This document shows, one piece after another, positions 46,596 to 56,137 of a stretch of 64,000 nt of DNA. A model generated the notes under the pieces. The model was not told where the DNA came from. It saw only the letters and a program-made list of their open reading frames with translations, and did no database searches. The stretch is from Amycolatopsis sacchari. GTDB lineage: Bacteria > Actinomycetota > Actinomycetes > Mycobacteriales > Pseudonocardiaceae. Location: assembly GCF_900114035.1 (NCBI RefSeq), contig NZ_FORP01000002.1:62001-126000 (forward strand), in the 5' to 3' direction. The translations under genes were made by a program, and so were the position numbers. Numbering within the stretch: position 1 is the first letter of the stretch; the number at the start of each line of letters is the position of its first letter.

Positions 46596-47336
46596 TCACC
46601 GCGGTAACACCGCCCCCAGCTCCCGTGCCGCGGCGCGGAGGGCCGGGACGAAGGCCTCCAGCTCCGCCACGCCGGCCCGGTACGCCGGAGCCGCCGTGGA
46701 CAGGGCCGCTATCGCGCACCCATCGGGGCCCAGCACGGGCACGCCGACCGCCCGGATGCCGACCTCGTGCTCCTCGTCCGCCACCGCGTACCCGCGAACC
46801 CGCACCGACTCGATCTCCCGGGCGAACTCCTCCCTCGACGTGATCGTCCTCGGCGCCAGCGGCACCAGCTCCAGCGTCGCCACCAGCTCCTCGCGGTGCG
46901 GCGCGAACGCGACCAGGCACTTGCCCATCGACGTGCAGTGCAGGGGCCCCCGCTTCCCCGGCTCACCCCGGATCTGGATCTGCCGCGGCCCCTGCACCGA
47001 ATGCACGTACACCTGGTGGTGCCCGTCGAGCACCGCCATCAGCGTCGGCTCGCCCGTCTGCTCCGTCAGCGCCCGCAACACCGGCAGCGCGACCCCCGCG
47101 AACCCGCGCGCGTGCGAAACCCGCTGCCCCAGCTCGAACAACCGCAACCCCAGCGCGTACCGCTTCGAGCCCGGGTCACTGCGCGCGAAACCGTGGTCCT
47201 GCAACGAACTCAGCAACCGGTGCGTCGTGCTCACCGGATAACCCGCCCGCCGCGCCAGCTCCGACAGGCCCACGCCCTCGGGATGCTCACCGAGCAGGGA
47301 CAGCACGTGCAGGGCCTTCCCCACCATGTCAGCCAT
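46596..47336 (-). CDS. IclR-family transcriptional regulator
   Basis: 246 residues from the ATG at 47334-47336 behind AAGGGG. N-terminal winged HTH (LSELARRAGYPVSTTHRLLS), C-terminal effector domain with CTSMGKCLVAFAP and VRGYAVADEEHEVGIRAVGV. It is divergent from an MFS transporter and 2-hydroxyacid dehydrogenase and probably controls them through the inverted repeats in the intergenic space. The effector is likely the transported acid. Confidence 0.9.
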   Translation of the reverse strand: MADMVGKALHVLSLLGEHPEGVGLSELARRAGYPVSTTHRLLSSLQDHGFARSDPGSKRYALGLRLFELGQRVSHARGFAGVALPVLRALTEQTGEPTLMAVLDGHHQVYVHSVQGPRQIQIRGEPGKRGPLHCTSMGKCLVAFAPHREELVATLELVPLAPRTITSREEFAREIESVRVRGYAVADEEHEVGIRAVGVPVLGPDGCAIAALSTAAPAYRAGVAELEAFVPALRAAARELGAVLPR

Positions 47337-47385
47337 CAACCACCCCTTGACGTCACCCGGGCGAGGTTCCACACTGCAAAGCACA

Positions 47386-47420
47386 CCATATCGCGGAAGA
47401 GCTTTCCATATAACGGAAAG
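47386..47420. promoter_or_regulatory. Tandem IclR-type operator
   Basis: CTTTCCATATAACGGAAAG at 47402-47420 is an almost perfect inverted repeat. A second related half-site array, CCATATCGCGGAA, lies at 47386-47398. Both lie between the divergent IclR and MFS genes and have the form of IclR-family sites. Confidence 0.6.
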
Positions 47421-47438
47421 CCCGGCAAGGAGGCCGAC

Positions 47439-48731
47439 ATGGAGAGCGCATCCGTGGCCGAGGCGACCGCACTGGGCAGGCAACGCTGGCTCCGCCTGAT
47501 CCCGATCGTGTTCGTCACCTACAGCCTCGCCTACCTCGACCGCTCGAACTTCTCGATCGCGACGGCCGGTGGCATGGCCGAGGACCTGCACCTCACCAGC
47601 TCGGCGTCCGGCCTCATCGCGGCGTCCTTCTTCGCCGGGTACTTCCTGCTCCAGGTCCCCGGCGTGCTCTACGCCGACCGCCGCAGCGTGCGTGACCTGA
47701 TCTTCTGGTCGGTCCTCGCGTGGGGCGTCCTCGCGACGCTGCAGGGCCTGCTCAGCTCGGTCACCGCGCTGATCGTCGTCCGCTTCCTGCTCGGCGCGGT
47801 CGAGGCGGCCGTCCTGCCCGCGCTCGTCGTGCTGCTCGCCCGCTGGTTCACGAAGGCGGAACGCGGGCGCGCCAACGCTTTCCTCATCCTCGGCAACCCG
47901 GTCACCGTGATGTGGCTGTCCGCCGTCTCCGGCTACCTCATCGAGGCGACGTCGTGGCGCGGCATGTTCATCATCGAGGGCCTGCCCGCGCTGGTCTGGG
48001 CCTTCGTCTTCCGCGCGCAGGTGCGGGACCGGCCCGCCGACGCGCGGTGGCTCGCCCCCGCCGAACGCGACGCCGTGGACAGCGCCATCACCGCCGAACA
48101 GGCCGAACTCGCGCGCGTCGTGGAACCCGGCGAACGGCACCCGCTCGTCGACGCCCTGCGCTCCCCCACGGTGCTCGTGCTGGCCGCGCAGTACCTGCTG
48201 TGGAGCATCGGTGTCTACGGCTTCGTGTTCTGGCTGCCCTCGATCGTCAAGGCCGGTTCGTCCACGGGCATCGGCGCGACCGGCCTGCTGTCGGCGATCC
48301 CGTACTTCTTCGCCGTCATCGCGATGTTGCTGAACTCGCGTGCGTCCGACCGCACCAACCGCCGCCGTCGCTACGCGTGGCCGTGGCTGCTGGCCGGTGC
48401 GATCACGTTCTACGGCTCGTACCTCGCCGGGCACAACGCTTTCTGGCTGTCGTTCACGCTGCTGGTGCTGGCGGGCATCGCGATGTACGCGCCGTACGGC
48501 CCGTTCTTCGCGATGATCCCCGAACTGATGCCGCGCCGCACCGCCGGCGTCGCCGTCGCGCTGGTCAACGCCGCCGGGGCCCTGGGTGGCTTCCTCGGCA
48601 CGTATCTGGTGGGCTGGTTGCGCAACGCCACCGGCAGCGACGCCGCCGCCTTCCTGATGCTGGCGGGCACGATGGCCGCGTCCGCCGTGATCCTGTTCGC
48701 CGTGAAGAACCCGAAAGCGAAGACCGCATGA
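47439..48731 (+). CDS. MFS transporter of the anion:cation symporter type
   Basis: 430 residues, ATG behind AAGGAGG. Twelve membrane segments. The Pfam-like signature LAYLDRSNFSIATAGGMAED and the AEDLHLTSSASGLIAASFF and SWRGMFIIEGLPALVWA blocks are typical of GudP/ExuT/tartrate-type carriers of sugar acids or aromatic acids. It overlaps the following dehydrogenase by ATGA, so import and oxidation of one hydroxy-acid are likely coupled. Confidence 0.9.
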   Translation: MESASVAEATALGRQRWLRLIPIVFVTYSLAYLDRSNFSIATAGGMAEDLHLTSSASGLIAASFFAGYFLLQVPGVLYADRRSVRDLIFWSVLAWGVLATLQGLLSSVTALIVVRFLLGAVEAAVLPALVVLLARWFTKAERGRANAFLILGNPVTVMWLSAVSGYLIEATSWRGMFIIEGLPALVWAFVFRAQVRDRPADARWLAPAERDAVDSAITAEQAELARVVEPGERHPLVDALRSPTVLVLAAQYLLWSIGVYGFVFWLPSIVKAGSSTGIGATGLLSAIPYFFAVIAMLLNSRASDRTNRRRRYAWPWLLAGAITFYGSYLAGHNAFWLSFTLLVLAGIAMYAPYGPFFAMIPELMPRRTAGVAVALVNAAGALGGFLGTYLVGWLRNATGSDAAAFLMLAGTMAASAVILFAVKNPKAKTA

Positions 48732-49621
48732 CCGCACGAGTGCTGCTGCCCTGGACCGATCTCACCGTTCCCGCGGACCTGGAGGCCGCGTACTACGACG
48801 GCAGCGGGGCGCCACCGGAGGGCCTCGACGGGATCGAGTTCTACGTCCTGCCCTACGACTCCGGCCCCGAGCCGCCGAAGCTGATCCCCCGGCTGCCGTC
48901 GCTGAAGGCCGTGCAGGCGCTTTCGGCGGGCGTCGACAACCTGCTGCCGCTCATCCCCGAAGGCGTCCAGCTCGCGAACGGCCGCGGCCTGCACGACCTG
49001 AGCGTCGCCGAGCACACGCTCGCGTTGATCCTCGCCGCACAGCACGACCTGCCGCGTTGGTTCCGGCAGCAGCCCGAGGGGTCGTGGGCCCGCGAGCACA
49101 CGCGTTCGCTGGCCGACTGCCGGGTGCTGCTCGTCGGCTACGGCTCGATCGGCAAGGCCATCGAGCGCTACCTCGTCGCCGGGGAAGCCGAAGTGGTCCG
49201 CGTCGCCAGCCGCGCCCGCGACGGTGTGCACGGCATCGACGAGCTGCCGGAGTTGCTGCCCGGCGCGGACATCGTGGTGCTCGTCCTGCCCGACACCCCG
49301 GGCACGCGGGGCCTGCTCGGCGCCCGTGAGCTGGCCGCGCTGCCACAGGACGCGCTGGTCGTCAACGTCGGCCGCGGCACCGCGATCGACACCGACGCGC
49401 TCACGACAGCCGTGGCCGAGGGCCGGGTCCGCGCCGCGCTCGACGTGCTGGACCCCGAACCACTGCCGTCCGGCCATCCACTGTGGACGCTACCGGGCGC
49501 GATCATCACGCCCCACGTCGCGGGTGGTTCGGCCTCCTTCTACCCGCGCGCGAAGCGGCTGGTGGAACAGCAGCTCGTGCGGTTCGCGAAGGGTGAGACG
49601 CTGGCCAACCTCGTGGGCTAA
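48728..49621 (+). CDS. D-isomer-specific 2-hydroxyacid dehydrogenase
   Basis: 297 residues. NAD-binding LLVGYGSIGKAIERYL, the catalytic arginine region VNVGRGTAIDTDAL, the glutamate in LDVLDPEPLPSGHPL and histidine in ITPHVAGGS. It interconverts a 2-oxo acid and a D-2-hydroxy acid with NAD(P)H. ATGA overlap with the MFS gene. The substrate is probably the carrier's cargo, such as a glyoxylate- or hydroxypyruvate-like acid. Confidence 0.92.
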   Translation: MTARVLLPWTDLTVPADLEAAYYDGSGAPPEGLDGIEFYVLPYDSGPEPPKLIPRLPSLKAVQALSAGVDNLLPLIPEGVQLANGRGLHDLSVAEHTLALILAAQHDLPRWFRQQPEGSWAREHTRSLADCRVLLVGYGSIGKAIERYLVAGEAEVVRVASRARDGVHGIDELPELLPGADIVVLVLPDTPGTRGLLGARELAALPQDALVVNVGRGTAIDTDALTTAVAEGRVRAALDVLDPEPLPSGHPLWTLPGAIITPHVAGGSASFYPRAKRLVEQQLVRFAKGETLANLVG

Positions 49622-49630
49622 CTTGGCTGC

Positions 49631-52600
49631 GTGTGGTTCACCGTCCTCGGTCCGGCGCAGGTGACCACCGACGGGACCGTCGTCGCCGTCGGTGGTCCGC
49701 GGGTGCGCGCGCTGCTCGCGCTGCTGGTGCTCGACGCGGGCCGGGTCGTGAGCACCGACCGGCTGATCGACGGGCTGTACGGCGAGCAGCCGCCCGAAGG
49801 CGCCGCGAACGCGCTCCAGGCCCAGGTTTCGCGCCTGCGACGGGCCCTCGGCTCCGAGCTCGTGGAGCTGCGGCCGGGCGGATACCGGCTGGCCGTGGAG
49901 CCCGACGACGTCGACGTGCACCGCTTCACGCGGCTGGCCCGCGAAGGGCGTGAAGCGCTCGACGCCGGTGATCACGCGAAGGCCACGGAGGTGCTGGAGA
50001 GCGCGCTGGGGTTGTGGCGCGGCGTAGCGCTTGCCGACGTCGAAGCGCCCTTCGCGGTAGGACAGCGGGTACGTCTCGAAGAGCTGCACCTGTCCGCGAC
50101 GGAGGACAGCGCCGAGGCGCGGCTCGCCCTCGGGGAAGCGGCGGCCCTGGTGCCCGAACTGCGCCAACTGGTCACCGCGAACCCACTGCGCGAACGGCCC
50201 GCCGCCCTGCTCATGCGCGCGCTCAACGCTTCGGGCCGCCAGGCCGAGGCGCTCACGGTCTTCGAAGACGCACGCCGCACCCTCGCCCACGAGCTGGGCG
50301 CTGACCCCTCGCCCGAACTCGCGGACGCGCACCTAGCGGTGTTGCGTGCGGAGCCCGTGCGGGCGAGGCCCGTCCCGAACCCGTTGACGAGTTTCCTGGG
50401 CCGCGAAGCCGAACTTCTCCGCGTCGGCGAACTGCTGGCGCGCGCACGGCTCGTCACGCTCACCGGTCCGGGCGGCGCGGGCAAGACGAGGCTGGCGGTG
50501 GAAGCGGGCGTCCAGCACGGTGGCGAGACGTGCTTTGTCGATTTCTCTCCTTTGCGAGACGGATCCGAAGTACCCCATGCGGTTCTGGACGCGCTCGGGC
50601 TGCGGGAGAGCGGCCTGTTCGGTTCCCCAGGTCAGACGGACGCGGTCGAGCGCGCGATCGCCGCGTTGACCACTCACAGTCTCCTGCTGATCGTCGACAA
50701 CTGTGAGCACGTCGTGGACGATGCGGCCGCGTTCTTACAACGCTTGCTCACCGCCTGTCCGGGTGTCCGTGTGCTGGCGACGAGCCGGGAGGCGCTCGGC
50801 GTCACCGGCGAGGCGCTGTGCCCGCTTCCGCCGCTGGCCCCGGAACCGGCGGCCGCCCTGTTCGCCGAACGGGCGGCGGCCGTGGTGCCGGACGCCGTGC
50901 TCGACGAGGTGGTCGTGCGCCGGATCTGCACCGCGCTCGACGGCCTGCCGCTCGCGATCGAGCTGGCCGCCGCCCGGCTGCGCACGATCCCCTTGGCACA
51001 GCTGGAATCCCGGCTGGACGACCGGTTCCGCGTGCTCTCGCGCGGCAGCCGCACCGCCGCGCCCCGGCACCAGACGCTGCGTGCCGTGGTGGAGTGGAGC
51101 TGGGACCTGCTCGACCCGGCGGAGCAGGAGCTGCTGCGCAGGCTGTCGGTCTTCGCGGGCGGCGCCACGGTGGAGTCCGCCGTCGTGTGCGGAGTGTCCG
51201 AAGTGGACGATTTGCTCGCGGGACTGGTCGAGAAGTCCTTGCTGGAGGCCGAAGACGGCCGGTTCCGGCTGCTGGAAACCATTCGTGCGTACGGGGCGGA
51301 GCGGCTGGCGGAAGCCGGTGAGCGCGAACGCTTCTCCCGTGCGCACGCCGAGCACTTCCGCAGTCTGGCGCGGACGGCCGATCCCCACCTGCGCCGCGCC
51401 GAGCAGCTGACCTGGCTCGCCCGGCTGACGGCCGAGCACGCCAACCTGCACGCGGCACTGCGCTGGGCGGTCGACGCGGACGTCCGGCTGGCGCTGGAAC
51501 TGATCGGCGCGCTGTCGTGCTACTGGTGGTTGCGGGGCGTGCTCAGCGAGGTGGCGCCGCAGGCGGCGCGGCTGCTCGACCGGCTGGACACGGTGCCGGA
51601 CGGGCTGGCCGAGGAGTACGCGCTGGCCGTGCTCATCGCCGGTCCGTCCACTGTGGAGAACCACTTCCAGTACGTCGAGGAGATCATGCGGGCGCTGCCG
51701 GGCACCCCGCGCCAGCCGTACCTCCTGGTCGCCTGGGCGTTGTTCAGCGGTCCGCCCGACGAGCCGCCGCCCGCCGCCGCGGTACGGATCCGCGACAGCG
51801 ACGACCCCTGGGTGCGGGCGCTGGCGCACTTCTCGATGAGCTACCTCGACCTGTTCGGCGGGCGGCTCGCCGGGGCGGAGCGCGAGTTTCGGACCGCGCT
51901 GGAGTTCTTCCGCTCGGCGGGCGACCGCTGGGGGACGGCGCAGGTGCTCGACGGCCTCGCCACGCTGACGGAGTTCGCCGGTGAGCGCGAACGGTCGCTG
52001 GCCCTGACGGACGAGGCGATCGCGCTCGTGGCCGAACTCGGTGCGCGGGAGGAGCTGACCGAGCTGTGGTGCCGGCGCGCGGACCGGCTGCGGCACAGCG
52101 ATCCGGCGGTGGCGCGGGCGGACTACGAGCGTTCGGCCGAACTCGCGCGGCGCGTCGGCGTCCCGGCGACGCTTGCGTTGGCGCACCTGGGTTTCGCCGA
52201 ACTGGCCCGGCTGCGCGGCGATCTCGCCGAGGCGCGGCGCTGGGCGGAGCAGGCGCTCGGCGAGTGCGGGGCGGGCTGGCAGAGCACGGGCGCGCGGTCA
52301 CGCGTCCTGACTGCGCTGGGGCGGATCGCGGAAGCCACGGGAGACCTGGCCGGGTCCCGGGCGTGGCATCGGCAGGCGATCGAACTGACGCTGGACCGCC
52401 GGTTCCGCCACGACCTCGTGGTGGCGGTCGCCGGGGCCGCTCCCCTAGCGCTCGCGGAAGGTGATCCACCCCGGGCCGCCCGGCTGCTCGGCATCGCCGA
52501 GGGCCTGCGTGGCGCCCCGCTCGCCGGTGATCCGGAGGTGGACCTCCTCCGCGCCCGCCTCGCCGCGGAGGAGGTCGACCGGGGCCGCCGCATGTCCTAC

Positions 52601-52642
52601 CCCGAGGTCAGGGCCTACCTGCGGGGTAGTCCTTCAGCTTGA
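49631..52642 (+). CDS. AfsR/SARP-type regulator with STAND NTPase
   Basis: 1003 residues, GTG start 9 bases after the dehydrogenase stop. N-terminal OmpR-like DNA-binding domain (1-95: VLGPAQVTTDGTVVAVGGPR, GLYGEQPPEGAANALQAQVS), BTAD (about 100-245), NB-ARC/STAND NTPase (P-loop LVTLTGPGGAGKTRLAV near 278, LLLIVDNCEHV Walker B), and a C-terminal helical repeat region (about 620-1000). Such proteins activate secondary metabolism or stress genes. No biosynthetic cluster is nearby, so the target is unclear. Two TCC-N3-GTGGA copies lie in it (51197, 51647). Confidence 0.92.
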   Translation: MWFTVLGPAQVTTDGTVVAVGGPRVRALLALLVLDAGRVVSTDRLIDGLYGEQPPEGAANALQAQVSRLRRALGSELVELRPGGYRLAVEPDDVDVHRFTRLAREGREALDAGDHAKATEVLESALGLWRGVALADVEAPFAVGQRVRLEELHLSATEDSAEARLALGEAAALVPELRQLVTANPLRERPAALLMRALNASGRQAEALTVFEDARRTLAHELGADPSPELADAHLAVLRAEPVRARPVPNPLTSFLGREAELLRVGELLARARLVTLTGPGGAGKTRLAVEAGVQHGGETCFVDFSPLRDGSEVPHAVLDALGLRESGLFGSPGQTDAVERAIAALTTHSLLLIVDNCEHVVDDAAAFLQRLLTACPGVRVLATSREALGVTGEALCPLPPLAPEPAAALFAERAAAVVPDAVLDEVVVRRICTALDGLPLAIELAAARLRTIPLAQLESRLDDRFRVLSRGSRTAAPRHQTLRAVVEWSWDLLDPAEQELLRRLSVFAGGATVESAVVCGVSEVDDLLAGLVEKSLLEAEDGRFRLLETIRAYGAERLAEAGERERFSRAHAEHFRSLARTADPHLRRAEQLTWLARLTAEHANLHAALRWAVDADVRLALELIGALSCYWWLRGVLSEVAPQAARLLDRLDTVPDGLAEEYALAVLIAGPSTVENHFQYVEEIMRALPGTPRQPYLLVAWALFSGPPDEPPPAAAVRIRDSDDPWVRALAHFSMSYLDLFGGRLAGAEREFRTALEFFRSAGDRWGTAQVLDGLATLTEFAGERERSLALTDEAIALVAELGAREELTELWCRRADRLRHSDPAVARADYERSAELARRVGVPATLALAHLGFAELARLRGDLAEARRWAEQALGECGAGWQSTGARSRVLTALGRIAEATGDLAGSRAWHRQAIELTLDRRFRHDLVVAVAGAAPLALAEGDPPRAARLLGIAEGLRGAPLAGDPEVDLLRARLAAEEVDRGRRMSYPEVRAYLRGSPSA

Positions 52643-53786
52643 GCTTGTTCGCCGCCCGGACGGTGAGCCAGAGGAACAGCGCCAGCATCGGCCGCCGGGA
52701 CAGCATGCGGTACGTCCGGTTGCGGCCGCGGATCTTCGCCGCCGTTTCCGGTGCCAGGAACGGACCCGCGTTGCGGGCCTGCTTCAGCCCGGCCTCGGCG
52801 GCGGGCCGCACCTCCCGCGCGTACCGCGCGAACGCGACGCGGTGATCACCGCCCGCCGCGGCCAGTTCGCCCGCCAGCACGTAGGCCGCCATCATCGCCA
52901 ACCCCGTTCCGCTGCCGCCAGGGCCCGCGCCCCACGCCGCGTCGCCGACCAGCGCGACCCTGCCCCGCGTGTACCGCTCCAGGCGGATCTGGCACGTCGA
53001 GTCGAAGTACAGGTCTTCCGCGTCACGCAAGGCTTCGAGCAGCTTGGGCACCTCCCAGCCGAGGTCCCGGTACAGGTCGTGCACGATCTTCTTCTGCTGC
53101 TCGGCGTCGTGCCGGTCGTACGCCAGCCCGTCGGCCTGGAAGCAGAACCCGACGCCGATCCGCCCCGTCCCGCGGATACCGCTCACCAGCACCGCGCGCC
53201 CCGGCGCGTTGTACATGAGGACCTTCCGGTCGAGGCCCAGGTGATCGGGCGCGGAGAAGCCCGCGAACGAGTAGCCGGTGTCGGTGCGGAACCGCGACTC
53301 CGGCCCGAAGGTCAGTGCCCGGACCCCCGAGTGCAGCCCGTCGGCGCCGAGCACGAGGTCGAACCGCCGGGGCGCGCCGTGGGCGAAGGTGACGTCCACG
53401 CCGTCGGCGTCCTCGCGCAGGGAGGTGATCCAGTCGCCGAAGACGTACTCGGTCCGGTCCTTCGTCGCTTCGTACAGGACGCGGCTGAGGTCGCCACGCA
53501 GGATCTCGACCTCACCGCTCATGAACTCCGGGGGCAGCGCGGCGACCTGACGGCCGGTCTCGTCGAGCGCCACCAGCGGGCCCATGCCGGTGCGGTGGCG
53601 CCAGACCTCGTCCGCCAGCCCGGCCCGGCGCAGGACCTCCAGCTGGTTGCCGCGGAAGTCGACCGCCTGCCCGCCTTCGCGCAACGCGGGTGCCCGCTCC
53701 ACGACCGTTGTCCGGTGGCCGTGGCGGCCGAGCCACAACGCCAGCGACGGTCCCGCGATGCTGGCACCGGAAATGAGGATGTGCAT
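52608..53786 (-). CDS. FAD-dependent aromatic-type monooxygenase
   Basis: 392 residues. FAD motif ILISGASIAGPSLALWLGRH, the DG motif in VLGADGLHSGVR, and GDAAWGAGPGGSGTGLAMMA. It belongs to the PHBH-like class A flavoproteins used on aromatic or polyketide substrates or tetracycline-type drugs. The 3' end overlaps the end of the SARP gene by 35 bases on the opposite strand. Confidence 0.9.
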   Translation of the reverse strand: MHILISGASIAGPSLALWLGRHGHRTTVVERAPALREGGQAVDFRGNQLEVLRRAGLADEVWRHRTGMGPLVALDETGRQVAALPPEFMSGEVEILRGDLSRVLYEATKDRTEYVFGDWITSLREDADGVDVTFAHGAPRRFDLVLGADGLHSGVRALTFGPESRFRTDTGYSFAGFSAPDHLGLDRKVLMYNAPGRAVLVSGIRGTGRIGVGFCFQADGLAYDRHDAEQQKKIVHDLYRDLGWEVPKLLEALRDAEDLYFDSTCQIRLERYTRGRVALVGDAAWGAGPGGSGTGLAMMAAYVLAGELAAAGGDHRVAFARYAREVRPAAEAGLKQARNAGPFLAPETAAKIRGRNRTYRMLSRRPMLALFLWLTVRAANKLKLKDYPAGRP

Positions 53787-53867
53787 GTCAGTCCCTCTCG
53801 TCGTCTCGATGGGACCGAGCTTCGACGAGGGCGCTGACCGCCGGCTGACCGTGCGCTGACGGTCAGG

Positions 53868-54071
53868 TCAGGACGCCTGGGCGTACTCCTCGACCAGCGA
53901 GGCCGTGCAGTGGCAGTCGCCGTCGATCTCTTCGCACGTCACGACGAACGTGTGCCGCACCCGGTCGAAGTCGCGGCAGCCGGGTTCGCTGCACTCCACG
54001 ACCTCGTCGGTGTGCACGATCAGCGTGCCGTGGCAGTGGTCCAGGTCGGCAACGCAGTGGGGGCACTCCAT
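53868..54071 (-). CDS. Small cysteine-rich, probable zinc-binding protein
   Basis: 67 residues from the ATG at 54071. Cysteines are arranged as MECPHCVADLDHCHG, then ECSEPGCRDF and VTCEEIDGDCHCT, fitting one or two zinc sites. It is acidic. Function unknown; it precedes the Ku gene's end on the same strand. A longer start to 54155 is in frame but adds poorly conserved-looking residues. Confidence 0.65.
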   Translation of the reverse strand: MECPHCVADLDHCHGTLIVHTDEVVECSEPGCRDFDRVRHTFVVTCEEIDGDCHCTASLVEEYAQAS

Positions 54072-54135
54072 GCGGCCTTGGTACCACCCGGCCGGGCGAG
54101 ACCGGTGGACGGGGTCCGGCGTGTCGCCCGAGATT

Positions 54136-54981
54136 TCAGGCACTCTTCGGGGCACGCCTGGTCGCGGGCTTCTTGGCCGGGGCCTTGCGCGCCGCGGGTT
54201 TGCGGGCCTTCTTCGCCTCGGACACGCTCGCCTCCAGCGCCGCCATCAGGTCCACGACGTCGGACTTCGCCGTCTTCTTGCGCGGTTTGCGGGTGTCCTC
54301 GCCCGCGACCTTCGCCTCGATCAGCGATTCGAGCGCCTCGCGGTAGCTGTCGGTGTACTTGCCGGGGTCGAACACGGGCTCGGTGAGCGAGTCGATGAGC
54401 GAGCCCGCCATGCTCAGCTCCTGCGGCCGGATCTGCGGCGGATCGTCGTCCAGGAAGCCGAAGTCCGGGGTGCGGACCTCGTCGGGCCACAGCATCGTGG
54501 TCATCACCAGCACGTCCGCGTGCACCCGCAGCAGCGCGAGCGTCTCCCGCTGGCGCAGCGCGACCTTGGCGATCGCCACGTTCTGGGACTTGTGCAGCGC
54601 GTCCCGCAGCAGCACGTAGGGCTTGATGGCGGTCTTCTGCGGTTCGAGGTAGTAGTGCCGGTCGTAGTGCAGCGGGTCGATCGCCTCCAGCGGCACGAAC
54701 TCCAGCACGTCGATCACGTTCGAGCTGGACAGCGGCAGCCCTTCGAGGTCGGCGTCGGTCAGCACGACCATCTCGCCGTCGTCGAGTTCGTACCCCTTCG
54801 CGATCTCGCCGTAGGGCACCTCGACGCCCTCGATCGAGCAGAACCGCTTGTACTGGATGCGGCCGCCGTCGCTCTCGTGCACCTGCCGCAGGGACACGTT
54901 CTTGTTCTCCGTGGCCGCGTACAGCTGGATCGGGATCGTGACCAAGCCGAACGAAACGGAGCCCTTCCACATCGATCGCAT
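54136..54981 (-). CDS. ku: Ku DNA end-binding protein
   Basis: 281 residues from the ATG at 54979-54981. Ku core: MWKGSVSFGLVTIPIQLYAA, LRQVHESDGGRIQYKRFCSI, YYLEPQKTAIKPYVLLRDAL. The tail (after about 250) is lysine/alanine-rich (AKKARKPAARKAPAKKPA), as in many bacterial Ku proteins, and helps DNA binding. It forms a homodimer ring on double-strand breaks and recruits LigD. No ligD is nearby. Confidence 0.95.
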   Translation of the reverse strand: MRSMWKGSVSFGLVTIPIQLYAATENKNVSLRQVHESDGGRIQYKRFCSIEGVEVPYGEIAKGYELDDGEMVVLTDADLEGLPLSSSNVIDVLEFVPLEAIDPLHYDRHYYLEPQKTAIKPYVLLRDALHKSQNVAIAKVALRQRETLALLRVHADVLVMTTMLWPDEVRTPDFGFLDDDPPQIRPQELSMAGSLIDSLTEPVFDPGKYTDSYREALESLIEAKVAGEDTRKPRKKTAKSDVVDLMAALEASVSEAKKARKPAARKAPAKKPATRRAPKSA

Positions 54982-55049
54982 CGCGAGTGCCCTCCCGCTG
55001 GTGGCGACATAAGCCCTGGTCACACCGTACGCGGGGAATCGCGTCCCGA

Positions 55050-55619
55050 CTAGTTGCGACGGTAGCCGCCGACCAGCGCCGCGGCGGCCGTCCGGGCGTG
55101 TGCGGCGGGGTCCGTCCGGCCGAAGATCCCCGCCGTGACCATGGCCCCTTCGGCGAGGAGCAGCAGCTGACCAGCCAGTTCACCGGGCAGCCCGGCCGCG
55201 GTGACCAGTTCCTCCAGGTAGGTCCGGAATGCCTCTTTGTGGTGACGGGCCTGCCGCGTCACGGCGTCGGACACGGCGCCCAGCTCCCCGTAGGAGTTGA
55301 TCCACGCGCAGCCGCGGAAGCCGGGTTCGGCGAACCACAGCTCCAGCCAGTCGAACACCGCGAGGATGCGCCGCTCCGGGTCCTCGTGCTGTTCGACGTG
55401 CTCGGCGAGCCGGGCGCGCCAGGTCGTGTCCCGGCGCTCCAGGTACGCCTCCACCAGCTGCTCCTTGGCGGGGAAGAGCCGGTAGAGCCGTTTGAGCGAG
55501 ACGCCGGACGCCGCGCGGATGTCGTCCATGCCGACGGTCTGGATGCCGCGGGCGTAGAACAGCTCCTCCGCGGCGTCGAGCAGCCTGTCCCTGGCGAGGT
55601 CAGGATCCATTGTGGACAC
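55050..55619 (-). CDS. TetR-family regulator
   Basis: 189 residues if the GTG at 55619 is used (AGGGA nine bases upstream); an ATG at 55610 is in frame. HTH: RLLDAAEELFYARGIQTVGM, then IRAASGVSLKRLYRLFPAKE. The ligand domain ends in AGIFGRTDPAAHARTAAAAL. Its start overlaps the end of the DinB gene by 20 bases, so both are co-transcribed. Confidence 0.88.
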   Translation of the reverse strand: MSTMDPDLARDRLLDAAEELFYARGIQTVGMDDIRAASGVSLKRLYRLFPAKEQLVEAYLERRDTTWRARLAEHVEQHEDPERRILAVFDWLELWFAEPGFRGCAWINSYGELGAVSDAVTRQARHHKEAFRTYLEELVTAAGLPGELAGQLLLLAEGAMVTAGIFGRTDPAAHARTAAAALVGGYRRN

Positions 55620-56067
55620 GGAGCACGTCCCTGGTCAGCTCCAGGTGGCCGCGGTGCTGCGCCAGCTCCTCGTACACGTGCAGCAGCGCGGCGCCCTGCG
55701 TGCGGCCGATCGGGGTGCCGCGGTACTTCTCCGGCGTCTCCTGCCGCAGCGGCGCCCGCGGGTCCGCCGCCGCGAGGTCCGCCCGCACCTGCTGCTTCGC
55801 CTTCTCCACGCGCGCGACGAGGCCGGCGACCGTGCCGGTGGCGCGGAACTCCGCCTCCCGGTCCCGCCGCACCTCCCGGCCCGCCACCATCCGGCCCACC
55901 CAGAACTCGATGACGCCGACGCAGTGCGTGACGATGGCGTACGGGGAATTGGTCTCCGGCGGGCCCGGCCGCCGGTTCACCAGGTCGTCACCGAGCTCCG
56001 TGACGACGGCGATCATGCCGTCGAGCGCCCGGTCGGTGAAGAACAGGAACTCATCCTCGGTGATCAC
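55600..56067 (-). CDS. DinB-family (DUF664) protein
   Basis: 155 residues with a four-helix DinB fold: MIAVVTELGDDLVNRRP, AIVTHCVGVIEFWVGRMVAG and a C-terminal HVYEELAQHRGHLELTRDVL where H, H and the preceding histidine form the metal site. Members act as metal-dependent thiol transferases or have unknown roles. It is first in a pair with the TetR gene. Confidence 0.85.
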   Translation of the reverse strand: MITEDEFLFFTDRALDGMIAVVTELGDDLVNRRPGPPETNSPYAIVTHCVGVIEFWVGRMVAGREVRRDREAEFRATGTVAGLVARVEKAKQQVRADLAAADPRAPLRQETPEKYRGTPIGRTQGAALLHVYEELAQHRGHLELTRDVLRVHNGS

Positions 56068-56137
56068 TCCACACCCCTCACTCGTCGGTCACCAGGACGT
56101 TACGCCACCGTCCTTCCTGGAACGGCCCGCACCGAGG

